Positions 26,502-35,800 are shown, counted from the first letter of the stretch. The stretch: DNA of 64,000 nucleotides from GCA-016699445 sp964555055 (GCA_964555055.1 CAZKQW010000002.1:186001-250000); one strand, 5' to 3'. Made by a program: numbers and translations. Notes: generated from the letters alone by a model not told the origin.

Positions 26502-26536
26502 AAAAGGGTTAGAGGTCTCTCTAACCCTTTTCATTT
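26502..26536 (+). terminator. Intrinsic terminator after tRNA-Leu
   Basis: A perfect 13-bp stem AAAAGGGTTAGAG/CTCTAACCCTTTT with loop GTCT (26502-26531), running into TTTTCATTT. It lies 15 nt after the tRNA. It can also serve the opposite strand, where the toxin gene ends at 26548. Confidence 0.85.
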
Positions 26537-26547
26537 AGGGCTGGGAG

Positions 26548-26889
26548 TTAAAAACCCAAGACCAATTCGATCTTTTCTCGGACCTCCTTCATCCTCTTGG
26601 GCGAGGCCTTCCCCAATTCCTCATGGAATCTTTGATTATCGATCGCCCGTAGCTGGTCGATCATAAGATCCGAATCTGACTTCAAACCCGCTTCGCCCTT
26701 CTTGAAGTGGACCCTCATGATCTCGACTGCGGGATTCACCTTGGAAGTGAACGGACAAACGATCGTCGACGGGTGGCGCCCGTTCATGACGTCCGTTTGA
26801 AGCACTAAAACCGGCCTTATTTTTCCGGCTTCGCTCCCGAAACGGGGGTTCAAGTTGGCCGAATAGACGTGGGATCTCTTGATCTTCAC
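26548..26889 (-). CDS. MazF/PemK-family toxin endoribonuclease
   Basis: Predicted sequence-specific mRNA interferase of a type II toxin-antitoxin pair. The 113-residue protein starts with basic residues, then HVYSANLNPRFGSEAGKIRP and VLVLQTDVMN, the standard MazF N-terminal signature (NPxxGSExGKxRP). STIVCPFTSK and the DQLRAID segment also match the family. It overlaps the antitoxin gene by 4 nt. The terminator past the tRNA lies between it and tRNA-Leu. Confidence 0.9.
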   Translation of the reverse strand: MKIKRSHVYSANLNPRFGSEAGKIRPVLVLQTDVMNGRHPSTIVCPFTSKVNPAVEIMRVHFKKGEAGLKSDSDLMIDQLRAIDNQRFHEELGKASPKRMKEVREKIELVLGF

Positions 26890-27122
26890 TCGGGCAGGTC
26901 TTCCAGGAGCTCGAAGTTCTTGATAAAATCGGATGTTTCCTTCTGGAGCCGCAGGACGTCCTTCTTCAACTTCTTTTGCATCAACATCTTTTTTTGGAGC
27001 TTCGTGTAAAAAGCGACCGCTTGGTTAATGAAGGCGTTTCTGGGGACTTTGATCCTCTTCAAGAGGCTCTCGGCCTCCTCGAACACCGAATCTTCCAGCT
27101 TAAGCGAAAGGGCCTTGGACAT
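26886..27122 (-). CDS. Antitoxin of the MazF-type toxin (ribbon-helix-helix-like)
   Basis: A 78-residue acidic-ended protein directly upstream of the toxin, overlapping it by 4 nt. The N-terminus (SLKLEDSVFEEAESLLKRIK) has the strand-helix-helix pattern of a ribbon-helix-helix DNA-binding domain, with RNAFINQAVAFY as its second helix. The C-terminus (FELLEDLPE) would bind and neutralise the toxin. There is no Shine-Dalgarno sequence: a perfect 12-bp palindrome abuts the ATG, so the mRNA may be leaderless and autoregulated. Confidence 0.82.
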   Translation of the reverse strand: MSKALSLKLEDSVFEEAESLLKRIKVPRNAFINQAVAFYTKLQKKMLMQKKLKKDVLRLQKETSDFIKNFELLEDLPE

Positions 27123-27157
27123 GAGTATATACTCTAAGAATATACCCTAAAAGTCAA
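27123..27157 (-). promoter_or_regulatory. Toxin-antitoxin promoter and palindromic operator
   Basis: GAGTATATACTC (27123-27134) is a perfect palindrome touching the antitoxin ATG, and a related half-site GTATATTC lies just upstream. TTGACT (27152-27157), 18 nt, AGTATA fits a promoter whose start would fall at the ATG itself. Repressor binding would block it. Confidence 0.6.
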
Positions 27158-27158
27158 T

Positions 27159-28121
27159 TCAATGCTTCACGAATTCCCATAACCTTTTGGCGTCGATGGG
27201 AGTTTCCGTTTCCCCCCGGCACGACAGCCAGCAGACGTCGCAGTCGTTCTTCGCGACCTTGTCGGGATGATACTCGCTCCAATGCATCATCACCGGCATC
27301 TCCGAGCAGCGCTTGATGTAGCCGTCCGGCGTCATCTGGATGAAGTTCACCCCCGCGCGGCAGTCCTCGATGTGGCCGCGGCGGAAGAACTCGGGGATGC
27401 GCTTCAAGTAATACTCCGACGTCATGATGTTCCCCTGCTTCGCCCGGAGTTCGAGGAGCTCGCCGATGACGTCTTGGAGCTTCGACAACTGCGCGTCGCG
27501 CACACGGTACTGGTCCTTGTCGTTCTTGTACGTGCTGTAGGAACTGAACGAGATCTTCGCGCCCCACTCATAGGCTTGCTTCGCCAAAGGGACGATATGG
27601 TCGATGTTCTTGTCCATGATGACGGTGTTGAAGCCGATGTTGTCGAAGCCCTGGGCCGTGAGCTTGGGGACGAGGGTTTTGAAATGCTGCGTGAGCCCGG
27701 GCAGCTCGCGCTCCTTGTCGTGCTGTTCATCGATGTAATTCCTAGAAATCGTCACCTGGTTCATGCCGTGGTCGCAGATTTCCTTGAACTTCTCCTCCGT
27801 GAGGAGCTGGCCGTGCGTGATCATCGTCAGATAGGTGCAATGCGGGCGCACTTGGTCGATGATCTGGACGAAATCCTTCCTTAGCAACGGCTCGCCTCCG
27901 TTGAGGGAGAGGACGATGGGCTTGAACTTTTCGATGACGGGCCCGTAGTCCTTCAGCTGTGGGTAGTCTTTGATCTCCCAGCACGGGCAGAAATCGCATT
28001 GGGCGTTGCAAAGCTTGGTCACTTCGAGGTTGATGAGCCGCGGCCAGTTTTGGGCCTTGATCTTGAGGAAACGATAGATCCCTTCGACCTTTTTCGCCGC
28101 GGAAAGATTTTTGGAGAGCAT
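27159..28121 (-). CDS. Radical SAM protein with SPASM/twitch-like C-terminal cysteines
   Basis: A 4Fe-4S radical S-adenosylmethionine enzyme of unknown substrate, 320 residues. The radical SAM cluster motif is CNAQCDFC (CxxxCxxC, residues about 37-44) preceded by LINLEVTKL. LNGGEPLLRKD matches the SAM-binding GGEP motif. The C-terminus has an extra cysteine set (EDCRAG, IKRCSE, NDCDVCWLSC), as in SPASM or twitch domains that hold auxiliary clusters. No signal peptide or membrane segment. It sits alone between the toxin-antitoxin pair and a divergent unknown gene, and no precursor-peptide gene is evident. Confidence 0.88.
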   Translation of the reverse strand: MLSKNLSAAKKVEGIYRFLKIKAQNWPRLINLEVTKLCNAQCDFCPCWEIKDYPQLKDYGPVIEKFKPIVLSLNGGEPLLRKDFVQIIDQVRPHCTYLTMITHGQLLTEEKFKEICDHGMNQVTISRNYIDEQHDKERELPGLTQHFKTLVPKLTAQGFDNIGFNTVIMDKNIDHIVPLAKQAYEWGAKISFSSYSTYKNDKDQYRVRDAQLSKLQDVIGELLELRAKQGNIMTSEYYLKRIPEFFRRGHIEDCRAGVNFIQMTPDGYIKRCSEMPVMMHWSEYHPDKVAKNDCDVCWLSCRGETETPIDAKRLWEFVKH

Positions 28122-28209
28122 CTCGGGCGATTAACGACCGTCGCTCATGAGGTCAATTGGAATTGGAAAATGGAGGAATTATAGAGTTTAGTGAAATGAA
28201 AAATTCTTG

Positions 28210-28237
28210 TTGGGACTATGTATGCTATTTGTATAAT
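28210..28237 (+). promoter_or_regulatory. Sigma-70-like promoter for the 166-residue gene
   Basis: TTGGGA (28210-28215), 16 nt, perfect TATAAT (28232-28237). The expected transcript start near 28244 rules out an ATG at 28218 and points to the one at 28287. Confidence 0.6.
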
Positions 28238-28286
28238 ACAAAATAAGACATTTGCCATAAGCCAGGACTCTCATACGACCCATAAA

Positions 28287-28787
28287 ATGAAATCCATTTC
28301 GAAGACACCCCACTCACAACCTCATATTAATCCCCGTACCGGCGAGATCTCTCTCGGAAAAGCCATCATCTGCCCAGGAAGTCGTCTCACCGATTTCCCT
28401 CAATTGCAGGGCAAGCGACTTATGGATTTTCTCAGCGTTTCCCTTCCCTGGCAGTTCATGGAGATGCCTTGGTTCGCGAACCTTCATGAAACTAAAAAAT
28501 TATTCGGTGCCCAAATCGACAAAGTTACTCTCAGCGCTTGTCCTTATCCGGAAGGCATTACGATCGAAGAAGCCACGCGCGAAGAGGAAATTGCCTTCGT
28601 ACAGCAAGAATTCCTCAAGGGACAACTCGGGGAACCGCACGAAAAAGGCGCCGTCGCGACGCATTACCGGAAGAACCCCATCTACGTCCATTACGCCTAC
28701 AAGTACCCCTGGGGCGCCGTCGCTTCCTGTTGGGACCCTAAGAACATGATGTCGCAAGCCATCGAAGTGGTGTACGCATCGCCTTAA
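28287..28787 (+). CDS. Hypothetical protein (166 aa)
   Basis: I do not recognise this protein. ATG 28287 is preferred because a strong TATAAT promoter lies between it and the upstream in-frame ATG at 28218. The product begins MKSISKTPHSQ and is soluble, with aromatic-rich segments (SLPWQFMEMPWFANLHE and NPIYVHYAYKYPWG) and a single conserved-looking CPYPEG. There is no signal peptide or transmembrane helix. It converges on the DUF420 gene with a 17-bp gap and is divergent from the radical SAM gene. Confidence 0.65.
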   Translation: MKSISKTPHSQPHINPRTGEISLGKAIICPGSRLTDFPQLQGKRLMDFLSVSLPWQFMEMPWFANLHETKKLFGAQIDKVTLSACPYPEGITIEEATREEEIAFVQQEFLKGQLGEPHEKGAVATHYRKNPIYVHYAYKYPWGAVASCWDPKNMMSQAIEVVYASP

Positions 28788-28804
28788 TCCTTGCGATAAG
28801 ATGC

Positions 28805-29230
28805 TTAGGCCGTGTGGTATAGGATCACGTAGACGAGGACCCCTGTCACCGACACGTACATCCAGACGGGCCAGGCGACCTTGGCGAGTTTACGGTGTTT
28901 TTGGACTTGGTTCTTCCAACCAAGCCATAAAGTCCGGATCGCCAAAAAGGGCGTGACGGCCGCCAACACCGTATGGCTTCCCAAGATGGAGAGGTAGAGC
29001 ATTTTCATGAACCCTTCCCCCTGGTAGCGGTGCACTCCGGTCAGCGAGAATCGTGTGAGGTAGGACATCAAGAACACGATGGACGTCGCGAAGGCCGCCA
29101 CCATCCATTTCTTGTGGGCCGGCAGGTCCTTTTTTTTCGCGGCTTGGAACCCGAGGAGCAGGAAAACCGCCGCCAGACCGTTGAGACACGCGTTCAAAAA
29201 AGCCAAACGGCTTCCCCAATCTTCCATCAT
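28805..29230 (-). CDS. DUF420 membrane protein (cytochrome oxidase assembly-associated)
   Basis: A 141-residue inner-membrane protein with about four hydrophobic helices. HKKWMVAAFATSIVFLMSYL and RYQGEG...LGSHTVLAAVTPFLAI are typical of DUF420, whose members (CtaM in Bacillus) are linked to heme-copper oxidase assembly. Histidines sit at helix boundaries (AHKKW, GSHTVL, QKHRKLAKVAWP). It overlaps the SCO gene by 4 nt, which supports a role in oxidase maturation. Confidence 0.85.
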   Translation of the reverse strand: MMEDWGSRLAFLNACLNGLAAVFLLLGFQAAKKKDLPAHKKWMVAAFATSIVFLMSYLTRFSLTGVHRYQGEGFMKMLYLSILGSHTVLAAVTPFLAIRTLWLGWKNQVQKHRKLAKVAWPVWMYVSVTGVLVYVILYHTA

Positions 29231-29811
29231 TTCGTCTCCTTCAATAAGGCATCGATCGCCTTCAGCAAAGACTTGTTCCCGGTTTCCGCGAATTCGAAAT
29301 AACCCCGAATCTCTCCGCTCCGGTCCACCAACACCATCCTCTCGCTATGGAATATCGTCGTCGCGTCTTCCTTGGCCACGCTGAGTTTGAACCCTTTCGT
29401 CGCGACGTCTTGGATGGATTGGGTATCCCCCGTCAGGAAAAACCATTTCTTAGGATCTGCATGGTACCTCTCGGCGTATTCCTTAAGACGCGCCGGCGTA
29501 TCGGTTTCGGGATCTACTGTGATACTCACCCACTTCACTTCTTCTGACGGGACAAGGGTCTGCAAGAAAGCCATCCGTTGCGTCTGCGTCGGGCACGTTG
29601 CTCCGCAACCCGTGTAGATGAAATTGGCCACCCAGACTTTTCCTTTGAGGGACTCCAAACTCACAGACTGTCCCGACTGGCTCTGCAGCGAAAACGGAGG
29701 CAAGGACCCTAAACGCGAAAGGGGTTTGGCGCATGCGACAACCGCGAAAAAAGCGAACGCCAACAGTCGGATGCAAACTTTCGTAGTCCTTGATTTAACG
29801 GAAAAGTTCAT
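29227..29811 (-). CDS. SCO1/SenC-type copper chaperone lipoprotein
   Basis: Delivers copper to the CuA site of cytochrome c oxidase, or acts as a thiol reductase for it; membrane-anchored, facing the periplasm. At 194 residues from ATG 29811 it has a lipoprotein signal (LLAFAFFAVVACAKPL, lipobox VVAC). The thioredoxin fold carries the copper-binding CxxxCP (TGCGATCPTQ), FIYTGC upstream, and the distal His in TTIFHSERMVLVD. The longer frame to 29949 would overlap the divergent MFS gene and adds no recognisable sequence, so it is rejected. It is followed by DUF420. Confidence 0.92.
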   Translation of the reverse strand: MNFSVKSRTTKVCIRLLAFAFFAVVACAKPLSRLGSLPPFSLQSQSGQSVSLESLKGKVWVANFIYTGCGATCPTQTQRMAFLQTLVPSEEVKWVSITVDPETDTPARLKEYAERYHADPKKWFFLTGDTQSIQDVATKGFKLSVAKEDATTIFHSERMVLVDRSGEIRGYFEFAETGNKSLLKAIDALLKETK

Positions 29812-29826
29812 GAATAAGCCGCGCTC

Positions 29827-30975
29827 ATGACAAACGCCTCCGAAACTCACAAGAAAAAAGACCGTAGCCTGCTGATTCTTTTCAGCGTCATCGTCCTCGA
29901 TTTGATTGGTTTCGGCGTGGTTGTTCCCATTCTCCCCTTTTACGTCCAACAGTTCGGCTCGACCGCCTCCACGCTCGGTATTATGGTAGCGTGTTATTCG
30001 GCGATGCAGTTTGTCTTCTCGCCGATATGGGGAGAGCTGTCGGATAAGTATGGACGTAAGAATATTCTCGTCTTCACCATCGCCGGCACCTGCGTCGGAC
30101 TCACGCTCACCGGAAAAGCCACGTCTCTAGCCATGCTCTTCGCCGGCCGCATCCTCTCCGGCATCTTCGCCGCCAACATCAGCGTCGCTTCCGCCTACGT
30201 CACCGACGTCACCGACGAGGAGAACCGCGCCAAAGGCATGGGCATGATCGGAGCGGCTTTCGGGATCGGCTTTCTCCTCGGGCCCGCGATGGGAGGCGCC
30301 CTCTCCCAATACGGTTATTCCATTCCTATCCTCGCCGCGGCCTGTTTAAGCGCCGTGAATTTGATCTATACGGCCCTTCGCCTCAAGGAGCCCGCGCGCC
30401 ATCATCATGTTGAAAACAAGATTAAGACGAGCCTCCTGTCCCACCGGCCCATCTTGACGATGTGCCTCATCAACTTGATCTTCACTCTCGGGGTATCCCA
30501 GCTCGAGTCGGTCTTCGCCTTCTTCATGTCGGATCGCTTCCATTACGACGCCATGCACGTGGCCTACATCCTCGCGATGATGGCTTTAATCATGGCGGGC
30601 GTGCAAGGAGGTCTCATTAAGGCCCTCTCACAAAGATTCGGTGAAAGGATGCTCCTTCTCATGGGATCCCTGATGTTGGTCGCCGCTTTCTTTATAATCC
30701 CGCAATCCCCCACCGTCGCGATCCTCTTGGCGCCTTTGGCCATCGCCTCGGGAGGACGCGCCATCAGCCAGCCGTCCTTGATGAGCCTCACCTCAAAAAA
30801 AGCGGGACACCATCCCCAAGGGGCCGTCATGGGGATCTTTCAAGCGAGTGCGTCTTTAGGCCGTGTCTTCGGTCCCTTCATCGCCGGATTTTTGTATGAT
30901 TATTGGCATGCGGCCCCATTCTACTTGGCGGCTGCGCTCTTGGGGCTCGTTTTTCTGATGACGATCAATACGTAA
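29827..30975 (+). CDS. MFS transporter (drug:H+ antiporter, TetA-like DHA1 type)
   Basis: A 382-residue inner-membrane transporter with about twelve predicted helices. The first helix region IGFGVVVPILPFYVQQF and loop 2-3 motif GELSDKYGRKNILVF (motif A, GxLxDKxGRK) are those of the DHA1 efflux group. SGIFAANISVASAYVTDVT and GFLLGPAMGGAL (motif C-like) also match. The substrate is not predictable. It is divergent from the SCO gene (15 bp between starts), and its stop codon directly abuts that of ctaB on the other strand. Confidence 0.9.
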   Translation: MTNASETHKKKDRSLLILFSVIVLDLIGFGVVVPILPFYVQQFGSTASTLGIMVACYSAMQFVFSPIWGELSDKYGRKNILVFTIAGTCVGLTLTGKATSLAMLFAGRILSGIFAANISVASAYVTDVTDEENRAKGMGMIGAAFGIGFLLGPAMGGALSQYGYSIPILAAACLSAVNLIYTALRLKEPARHHHVENKIKTSLLSHRPILTMCLINLIFTLGVSQLESVFAFFMSDRFHYDAMHVAYILAMMALIMAGVQGGLIKALSQRFGERMLLLMGSLMLVAAFFIIPQSPTVAILLAPLAIASGGRAISQPSLMSLTSKKAGHHPQGAVMGIFQASASLGRVFGPFIAGFLYDYWHAAPFYLAAALLGLVFLMTINT

Positions 30976-31896
30976 TTAACTTTTGGCGTCCCACACTAAA
31001 ACCGCCAGCAAGAGTGGAAGATAAATAATCGAAAAAAGGAAAAAGCTTTTTGCCCAAGCTACCCCAGAATTTTTGCGTAATCCCCATAAGCCCCAGGCGA
31101 AAAAGACACCTCCTAATAAAGCCGCAACCCAAAAATAAGCCATCCCCGCAACACCAAAAGCGACCGGATAAAGACTGACGGCGACCAAACCGAAAAGATA
31201 ACGAATCATCGCGTGTTTGGTAGCTTCATCCCCCTGTTCGAGAGGTAATATTTTCAGACCCGCTTTCCCATACTCATCTTTGTGGAAGAGAGCGATCGCT
31301 TGGAAATGTGGGACTTGCCATAGGAAGAGTATCAAAAAAAGGATGAGCCCAGGCAAGGAAACTTCTCCGGTTGCCGCCGTCCACCCCATAAGCGGCGGCA
31401 TAGCGCCCGGAACGGCACCCACTAGTAAGGCGAACGTCGTACGTTGTTTTAAAGGAGTGTAAAAGAAAACATAACTTACAAAAGCGATCAAACCCAAGAG
31501 AGCCGTCAAAGTGTTAGCGAAAAAGCCCAAGATGATGATTGAAATGAGGCAAAGAACCACGCCAAAAGTGAGGACGAAGTCAGGAGACATGCGGCCTGAC
31601 GGCAAGGGACGATTGGCCGTACGTTCCATGAGACGGTCTAAGTCCCTTTCGAGATACATATTCATGGAATTTGCAGCACCTACCAAGAGCGTCGTGCCCA
31701 AAAGCGTTCCCAAGGCTTTCATGGGATCCAAAGCGTGACCACCACTTCTTCCCATCCAAAAACCACCCGCTGTGGTCATGATAACTAAGGCCGTCACGCG
31801 CGGCTTCATGAGAATGATGATGTCGGAAAAACGAGCCATGAACGCTCGCCAACGTCCATTAGGGGCGCCATCATGAATGTCAGCCAACGCATTCAT
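30976..31896 (-). CDS. ctaB: Protoheme IX farnesyltransferase (heme O synthase)
   Basis: An integral membrane prenyltransferase converting heme B to heme O. At 306 residues from ATG 31896 it has LVGAANSMNMYLERDLDRLM followed by RTANRPLPSGRMSP, the UbiA-family Asp-rich motif (NxxxDxxxD) typical of CtaB, and DEYGKAGLKILPLEQG later. The start is chosen because it overlaps the ctaA stop (ATGA) and begins just before MKPRVTALVIMTT; the longer frame to 32145 lies within ctaA. It works directly before ctaA's product. Confidence 0.95.
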   Translation of the reverse strand: MNALADIHDGAPNGRWRAFMARFSDIIILMKPRVTALVIMTTAGGFWMGRSGGHALDPMKALGTLLGTTLLVGAANSMNMYLERDLDRLMERTANRPLPSGRMSPDFVLTFGVVLCLISIIILGFFANTLTALLGLIAFVSYVFFYTPLKQRTTFALLVGAVPGAMPPLMGWTAATGEVSLPGLILFLILFLWQVPHFQAIALFHKDEYGKAGLKILPLEQGDEATKHAMIRYLFGLVAVSLYPVAFGVAGMAYFWVAALLGGVFFAWGLWGLRKNSGVAWAKSFFLFSIIYLPLLLAVLVWDAKS

Positions 31897-32765
31897 GGCT
31901 TTTGTTTGATCAACACGTTCAAGGAGACAAGGGAAATCAGAAGAAGAGCCGCCACCAGAAGATGAGCGGTGACCCAGACGAGGTCCAGGGACGTCATGAC
32001 GCTGGTGATGCCTAAGTCTACTTGGATAACGGCTAAGATAGCCGCTGCAAGGCTGAATAGGAAAAAGCGACGATCTTGTTTCCCTAAGGCTCGCAGCCAA
32101 AAAGGCAAACTTCCGACCCCTAGAAAGGCGAGGATTCCCATCCAACGATGAAGCATATGAACGGTGACGGCCGGGTCGACGTTAACGGGCCATAATGAAC
32201 CAAAGCAGAGGGGAAAATCCGTGCAGACGATTCCTGACCCCGTATGTCGTACGAAGGCTCCGAGCAAGATCTGGAAGTAAACCAAACCTGTGGCGGCTAT
32301 GACAGCCAACCTTTGGATAGAAGAGACCGTCACCGGAAGGATTTTCATGCCACTCGATTTCCAAGAGATAACCGTTAGAGTAGCGAGAAAGACCATCGAC
32401 GTGCCGAGATGAGCCGTCGAGATCAAATCCGGCAATTGATAAATGACCGTCAACCCTCCCAAGACGCCTTGAATGATGACTAAAACAAGAGCAGCCACAC
32501 CCAACCTTTTCAGAGAACGATCCGATGATTTGAGAAGCGAAACCATCAAAATGATCGTCAGGAGACCTACAAAAGTGGCGAATAACCTGTGTCCGTGCTC
32601 GATGGCGATATTCCCTTCCATCTTGGGCATGAGCGAACCATAGCATGTCGGCCAGTCCGGGCAGGCTAAACTCGAACCCGTCCCGTGTACGACGCCACCG
32701 AGCATCATGAGACATAACGTTAAGACAACGAGTATAAAAGAGAGCGGCTTCGCCAAGTTTCGCAT
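31893..32765 (-). CDS. ctaA: Heme A synthase
   Basis: Oxidises the C8 methyl of heme O to formyl, giving heme A for aa3-type oxidases. The 290-residue membrane protein has eight hydrophobic segments. It carries the paired-helix signatures GGVVHGTGSSLACPDWPTCY and FVRHTGSGIVCTDFPLCFG, plus heme-ligating His in EHGHRLFAT and MLHRWMGILAF. AAGGAGG precedes the ATG. Translationally coupled to ctaB by a 4-nt overlap. Confidence 0.95.
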   Translation of the reverse strand: MRNLAKPLSFILVVLTLCLMMLGGVVHGTGSSLACPDWPTCYGSLMPKMEGNIAIEHGHRLFATFVGLLTIILMVSLLKSSDRSLKRLGVAALVLVIIQGVLGGLTVIYQLPDLISTAHLGTSMVFLATLTVISWKSSGMKILPVTVSSIQRLAVIAATGLVYFQILLGAFVRHTGSGIVCTDFPLCFGSLWPVNVDPAVTVHMLHRWMGILAFLGVGSLPFWLRALGKQDRRFFLFSLAAAILAVIQVDLGITSVMTSLDLVWVTAHLLVAALLLISLVSLNVLIKQKP

Positions 32766-32835
32766 CGCGCCTCCTTAAAGAAATCGCTCTTTCGGGGCAA
32801 ACAAAAAACAGGTCAACAATACCCTCTAACTGAAG

Positions 32836-35800
32836 CTAACGTCGGATCAAATTACAACCAAAGATACCTTCCGTACCCATGGCTTCCGCGGCGAGATTAA
32901 TGCCGCAATCGACGCTATTGAGAACGGATCCGTTCTGGAGGTTGACGGATTGCACGGTGAAATCAAGCTGGTTGAAATTATGCTCGTAGTCCACCGGGCT
33001 GCATACGTCTACCGATGAAGAGAGGGTATTGCCATTGGCATTGCTTACTCCCAAAGAAATCGGATGTTCTAAAACGGGACTTTGTGAAAAACTAGGATTT
33101 AGAAAAGGATTATCATCCCTTCGATACACTTCACGTCCCGACTTCTGCAGAAACGTGATGCGGTAAGGAACTTGAATGGAGGATTGAGTCCCTGTCATCT
33201 CGGGAATGTATTGAATGCGCAATGGCAGACAATTTCCGTCGTGAGCCAAGGCAAAAACGGTTTGTCGGTTTGGATGATCATCGACCACATCTTCCCTATT
33301 GATGGCAAAAACACGGCAAGCCGCCTGCGTCACGGAGACCGTATCCGGCTGGGCGCCACCGATGCCGCTCCCTCCTAAACCTCCTCCAATGCCTGAAACC
33401 CCTCCTCCACCTCCGCCCCCTCCGCTTCCTCCACCGTTCGCACCGACACCACTGGATCCACTCGTACCTCCTGAAGCTCCCATACCCGCAAAGCCACCCG
33501 CAGCGCCGGAACCACTATGACCGCCACTTGCTATCAAACCACCGCTTCCCGAAGTGCCGCCACTTTCGGAAATACCCCCAGAACCGGACACCCCTCCCAT
33601 TCCCGAAACACCTCCTGTAGCGAGACAATTCACCGTGCTATTCACGACGATTTCATTGGTACACCTTTGGATGCCGGAGTTCGTCAAAGTACCGCCGTTA
33701 TTAATGATGATTTGGCAACAGATGTTCAATTGAGACTGACAGCCCAAGGAAATCGAGGTCAGTCGGCGCGTGAAATCCTCGCATGTTTGGTCGTTTCGCG
33801 TCGGGCACACCCGAGGGTCCCGTAAAACAGAAGGAATCAGCGAGGGATCCGTCGTCGCCAAAGCCACGATCGTACGACAACAAGTCGCGTCGAGACCCGT
33901 CAATCCGGCACATACGTCAGGTGGCATCCCCGCGCTACCAGCGCTTCCGCCAGCCGCCATGATGCCTCCGGATCCTGACAAACCTCCCGAAGATGTTGGA
34001 GTCCCTGCAGTGCCAGAATTACCGCCACTTCCGTTGAAGCCTCCACTCCCAGAGCTTCCGCCCGATCCTCCGGGGCCCATGGGCATCCCGCCAGAACCAG
34101 AAGAAGCTCCTGATCCCATGGACATTCCGCTGGAACCCGACTCCCCTGCCGCCCCTCCGGCTCCAGCCCCACCTCCACTTCCCATAGGAACGACACAGAG
34201 ACTTGCAGGCAAGTTGATCAACGGCGTCGCCGCGGTCACGACAAGACCCGAAGCCATGTCCTTCACAGAAGCACGGTTGAAAATCTGGCAAATGGCTCCG
34301 GTGACCTGAACATTCATATAAAAAACAAAAGCTTCATCTATCCGTAAAGGGAATACCTGACTCACGACCTCTTCCTCGCCGGCGAGAGTCATTGCGTATG
34401 TATAAGTAATAGGAGGCACGGAAGGCATCACTTCGAGCGAAGACGCGTGATTGATGCTGGGTGGCGAGGTTCTTACGAGTCGCGAACCCAGAGGCAGAGT
34501 GTCGCTCCACGAGATGAAACGCTGTCGTCCCGATCCATTGAAGATTTCCACCTTATAGGAAAAAGGAAAACCCACGGAAGCCGAAGTCGGAGTAAGGCCC
34601 GTCACCGTTTTTTTGATGCAAATTCCATCTAAATTCTCGTACGTAAGAGGGCAGAAGAAGGCCTCCCCTCCAGTTCCAGGCATCTCCGAAGATCCGGAAA
34701 TGCCTCCTGATGACATCATCACCCCCCCAGATCCAGCGCCACCAACCTCACCCGAGATACCTCCAGAAGACATCATCATGCCGCCACTTCCGGCACTCCC
34801 CCCGGATCCTGAGCTTCCTCCCGAGCCACTTCCACCCCCACTCCCACTTATTCCCCCTCCCGAAACGCCTCCAGAGGACATGGGCATACCAGCACTCCCA
34901 GAGCCACCCCCAGAACCCGATCTACCGGCGGATGCTCCCGCACCACCTCCAGCCCCCGCTATGCCTCCAGATCCCGAAGTCCCTCCAGAGGCCAGGGAAC
35001 TTCCTCCAGACCCTGCGGATCCAGGCATGCAAAGCACATCAAGCCGGTCACTGAAGTCGAAATTATCCGTCGGCGATAAAGGCACACCTAATAAGTACCC
35101 CAAAACATCGTCCACGGATGTCGCTGTTGCCAGGTTGTAAAGAAAACTACCGCATGTGCTGGCGCCTGAAACATCGGTGGGACTCATCACGGCGCGGACC
35201 CGGATCGTCACCGTCTCGCCAGGCCTCATGTCCGGCAAACTACAGGTCAGTGAAAAAGGCCGCGACGCCGAAAGAATACATCCGGACACCAAGGGAGGGG
35301 TGAAAGAGACGCTGGAAAATCGGGAGTTGAAGTCGTCTTGGATTTGAGGATTACGAACGACACCCGATCCGACATTTCTCACGATAATCGTATAATTAAT
35401 GGATTCACCCGGGCTAATCGTCGCGCGATCACCGCTTTTCGTAAGTGTAATATCGGGAACCGTAGGTACGGGACAATCGATGGAAATACCCTGCGTAAAA
35501 GAATTATTCCTCAAATCAATGTCGTTGGAAACCGTCGAAACATCCCCTTGATTCGCAAAATTCAACATACCGCCACCGCTCGGACATATGTAAGAAGCTT
35601 CAATATGGAGAGTTCCATAAGAAGCGCGTCCGCTTGCCGTTAGGAGGATGGCAGGATGAATATAAATTTCTGAGGGGAGCGTGCAGGTAATTAAAGACCC
35701 CGCCACGGAACATGCTATAGGGTCGAATAAAGAACCGGGCATTCTAAAAACAGGGGTATTCGTCAGCATCAAGCGAGGGTCTAAACGATGATGAATCGTG

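Noticed and set aside
26356..26538. A 60-codon plus-strand frame across the tRNA-Leu gene
   Set aside because: It is the translation of the tRNA itself (contains WWNWQTRQTQNLVPSRASRF, a well-known false protein product of tRNA-Leu).
29812..29949. N-terminal extension of the SCO gene
   Set aside because: It would overlap the divergent MFS gene; a lipoprotein signal starts at 29811.
31897..32145. N-terminal extension of ctaB
   Set aside because: It lies wholly inside ctaA in another frame, has low-complexity Ser/Arg content and no family similarity.
32766..32835. Possible decayed membrane anchor after the protein A stop
   Set aside because: Read in frame, the next codons do not give a hydrophobic helix plus basic tail like that of protein B.
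33300..35022. Repetitive DNA that could suggest a CRISPR or satellite array
   Set aside because: The repeats are short, degenerate and in frame, encoding Gly/Ser linkers; there is no constant repeat with unique spacers.
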